Origin: Nocardioides sp. SR21
GTDB taxonomy: Bacteria > Actinomycetota > Actinomycetes > Propionibacteriales > Nocardioidaceae
Assembly: GCF_022761125.1 (NCBI RefSeq)
Contig: NZ_JAKWJR010000007.1
Coordinates: 309,771-373,770 of the forward strand
Direction of reading: 5' to 3'
DNA: 64,000 bases
Shown: one piece after another, positions 62,443 through 64,000 of the stretch
How the letters are laid out: each line of letters starts with the position of its first letter
Position numbering within the stretch: the stretch's first letter is position 1
Program-made: the position numbers and the translations under genes
The notes under the pieces: model-generated
Told to the model about the DNA's origin: nothing
What the model saw: the letters and a program-made list of their open reading frames with translations, nothing else
Databases searched by the model: none

Positions 62443-62826
62443 ATGCGCACCACCATCAAGGCCGCCCTCGCGGCCACGCTCCTGACGAGCACCGTTCTGG
62501 GCGGCGTCGCGCTCGCGCCGGCCGCGAACGCGACCACCGGCCCGCAACGGCAGGCCATCGGGACGGCGTACGACTATCTCGACTTCACGCACTTCTCGAA
62601 GGCGGGTCTGTCCGATCAGCTCCAGTACGAGGGCTTCAGCCGAAGCGTCTCGAACTACGCCGTCAACCACATCAAGGTCTCGTGGAACAACCAGGCCGTC
62701 GGCTCCGCCAAGGACTACCTGCGGTACTCGCACTTCTCCTGCTCCGGTCTGATCGACCAGCTGGAGTACGAGAAGTTCACGGCTGCCCAGGCGCGCTACG
62801 GGGCTCACCACACGCGGGCCTGCTGA
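62443..62826 (+). CDS. Secreted Ltp-domain protein
   Basis: A 127-residue exported protein. A Sec signal is at residues 1-30 (ending ANA), with no lipobox Cys. Two copies of the Ltp repeat (host cell-surface-exposed lipoprotein domain) follow: AYDYLDFTHFSKAGLSDQL and AKDYLRYSHFSCSGLIDQL, each followed by E-F and an AVNH/YGAHH tail. Streptococcal prophage proteins with this repeat cause superinfection exclusion, but many bacterial copies have no known role. AGAGAAGG before the ATG. An intrinsic terminator lies 100 bp downstream. Confidence 0.85.
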   Translation: MRTTIKAALAATLLTSTVLGGVALAPAANATTGPQRQAIGTAYDYLDFTHFSKAGLSDQLQYEGFSRSVSNYAVNHIKVSWNNQAVGSAKDYLRYSHFSCSGLIDQLEYEKFTAAQARYGAHHTRAC

Positions 62827-62928
62827 GTCGGCCCCGACGGCGGTCCCCACCCGTGGACTCGGGTGGGGGCAAGGGCCCGCCGGCTGGCGCGGAGCCGGTC
62901 GTGGGCAGGAACGACGAGAAATGAATGA

Positions 62929-62966
62929 GGCCCCGCGAGCTCATACCAAGCGGGGCCACCTCTTTT
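62929..62966 (+). terminator. Intrinsic terminator after the Ltp-domain gene
   Basis: GGCCCCGC (62929-62936) pairs with GCGGGGCC (62950-62957), followed by ACCTCTTTT. It is the only classical stem plus U-tract terminator in the window. Confidence 0.8.
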
Positions 62967-63039
62967 GTATCCCGCCCGGGGGTGGAAAACCTGCATTGGC
63001 GCGCGTGTCGAAAGGGTCACATCCGGGTAGACGGGGACC

Positions 63040-63693
63040 ATGCCCCCGATCAGTGTGGCGGTCGTCAACGACTACGAGATCGTCGTCGCCGGCGTCGCGG
63101 CGATGCTCGCGCCGCACCAGGACCGGATCCGCGTCGTCGAGCTGGACTCCGGTCTGCCCGTGGTCAGCGACGTCGACCTCGTGCTGTACGACACCTTCGG
63201 CCAGGTGCAGGGCGACGCCGTGGACCTCGAGGACCTGGTGTCCGGCCGCGGCCACCGTGTGGTCATCTTCAGCTGGAACACCCAGCGCGAACTCGTCGAG
63301 CGGGCCATCGAGCGGGGCGCGGCGAGCTACCTGTCGAAGGGCCTGAGCGCCACGGAGATCGCCGACGCGCTCGAGGCGATCCACGGGGGCGAGACCATCA
63401 CGCCGCCGCCGTCGGCCGGGCTGGCCGACGGCGCCGCGAACGGCGAGTGGCCGGGCCGCGAGAACGGCCTGACCGCGCGCGAGGCCGAGGTGCTCGCGCT
63501 GATCGTGCAGGGGCTCAGCAACCAGGAGATCGCGGAGCAGACCTACCTGTCGATCAACTCGGTGAAGACCTACATCCGCACCGGCTACCGCAAGATCGGC
63601 GTCGCCCGGCGCTCCCAGGCGGTGGCGTGGGGGATGCACCACGGCTTCGAGCCGGACCGGATGCGCAGCATCGACACCACGATCCGCCGGTGA
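63040..63693 (+). CDS. LuxR-type regulator with atypical receiver domain
   Basis: A 217-residue paralogue of the protein at 41459-42037. The receiver-like part keeps an acidic residue early (VVNDYE), an Asp at the phospho-acceptor place (LVLYDTFG) and the Lys in YLSKGLS, so it is less degenerate. The HTH reads LTAREAEVLALIVQGLSNQEIAEQTYLS...SVKTYIRTGYRKIG. The AVAWGMHHGFE tail is shared with the paralogue. No kinase is adjacent. Confidence 0.88.
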   Translation: MPPISVAVVNDYEIVVAGVAAMLAPHQDRIRVVELDSGLPVVSDVDLVLYDTFGQVQGDAVDLEDLVSGRGHRVVIFSWNTQRELVERAIERGAASYLSKGLSATEIADALEAIHGGETITPPPSAGLADGAANGEWPGRENGLTAREAEVLALIVQGLSNQEIAEQTYLSINSVKTYIRTGYRKIGVARRSQAVAWGMHHGFEPDRMRSIDTTIRR

Positions 63694-63735
63694 TCCGTCG
63701 GTAATGCCCCTCCCGCCCGCGGGGTACTCACGGGC

Positions 63736-63921
63736 ATGGGAGACAAGGGAGAACAGCAGCGCACGCCGCAGCCGGTCGAGGAGGAGACGCCGACGCCTCC
63801 GGACGTCGACATGGAGCCGGAGGACCACGTCAACCGGCCCGACCAGCCGGACTTCGACCCCGACGAGCGCGAGCAGTACGAGACGCCGATCGCGGAGGCG
63901 GTCATCCCCGAGGACCGCTGA
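63736..63921 (+). CDS. Small acidic hypothetical protein
   Basis: A 61-residue protein, very rich in Glu, Asp and Pro (EEETPTPPDVDMEPEDHVNRP), with no Cys and no hydrophobic segment. It is probably disordered. It starts 42 bp after the LuxR-type regulator on the same strand. I do not recognise it. Confidence 0.55.
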   Translation: MGDKGEQQRTPQPVEEETPTPPDVDMEPEDHVNRPDQPDFDPDEREQYETPIAEAVIPEDR

Positions 63922-63940
63922 CGCGACGTACCGAGAAGGG

Positions 63941-64000
63941 CGCCCCCGGCAGGATTCGAACCTGCGACCGTCGGATTAGAAGTCCGTGAGCGTTCTTCGG
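63941..64000 (-). tRNA. tRNA-Arg(UCU), partial
   Basis: The 3' part of a tRNA on the minus strand; the 5' end lies past the window edge. The anticodon loop CTTCTAA gives UCU, the T arm is GCAGG-TTCGAAT-CCTGC, and the acceptor 3' strand is CGGGGGC with discriminator G. CCA is not encoded. Confidence 0.85.

Overview
The window is a chromosomal segment of a high-GC actinobacterium, most likely a Nocardioidaceae member (Nocardioides-like). The basis is the very GC-rich codon use, the many GTG/TTG starts, frequent 1-8 bp gene overlaps, leaderless promoters (TANNNT 6-8 nt before the start codon) and actinobacterial marker loci such as mec-cysO-cysM, clpS-DUF2017 and orn beside tRNA-His. There is no phage, insertion sequence, integrase or CRISPR array. 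The placement is inference from gene content; no database was searched.

Layout. 1-13 kb: end of an OmpR-type regulator, DUF2007 protein and sulfatase, an Lrp regulator divergent from 4-hydroxyphenylpyruvate dioxygenase, a MarR/MFS pair, a second MFS exporter, a Tat-exported 5'-nucleotidase, then a DUF559/AbiEi-type gene enclosed by two 72-bp nested palindromes, and the pncB-pncA-enoyl-CoA hydratase run. 14-31 kb: a core that in Mycobacterium tuberculosis lies at about Rv1330c-Rv1341 (pncB, clpS, DUF2017, mec, cysO, cysM, murI, Rv1339-like metallo-hydrolase, rph, rdgB). Here it is interrupted by accessory modules: Nudix/MarR/MFS, PRPP synthetase, phosphatase, quinone reductase/HxlR, a two-component system and an ABC transporter. 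rdgB carries an apparent in-frame repeat insertion.

31-43 kb: sodium symporter, an unusual short tRNA-Leu(UAG), a 94-bp near-perfect palindrome, bcp divergent from a CbiMNQO-type nickel/cobalt importer with a Nur-like box between them, DUF3618, a GroES-like protein, a secreted Ntn acylase, a secreted repeat protein, a Rieske-FAD oxidoreductase, a LuxR-type regulator, tRNA-Lys and an FAD oxidoreductase. 43-58 kb: sensor kinase, cytoplasmic acylase, MarR-GNAT fusion, MFS exporter, a nine-unit tandem palindromic repeat array, a 1,632-residue secreted FnIII/RCC1 protein and a PhoX-type phosphatase.

58-64 kb: tRNA-His and orn, a MauE-like membrane protein with a DsbA-like thiol protein, an adenosine deaminase-family enzyme, an OB-fold membrane protein followed by an Ltp-domain secreted protein, a second LuxR-type regulator paralogous to the one at 41.5 kb, and a partial tRNA-Arg.

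The strongest unexplained signals are the palindrome-bounded DUF559 cassette, the tandem palindrome array, the long cruciform beside the short tRNA-Leu, and the repeat-derived insertion in RdgB.
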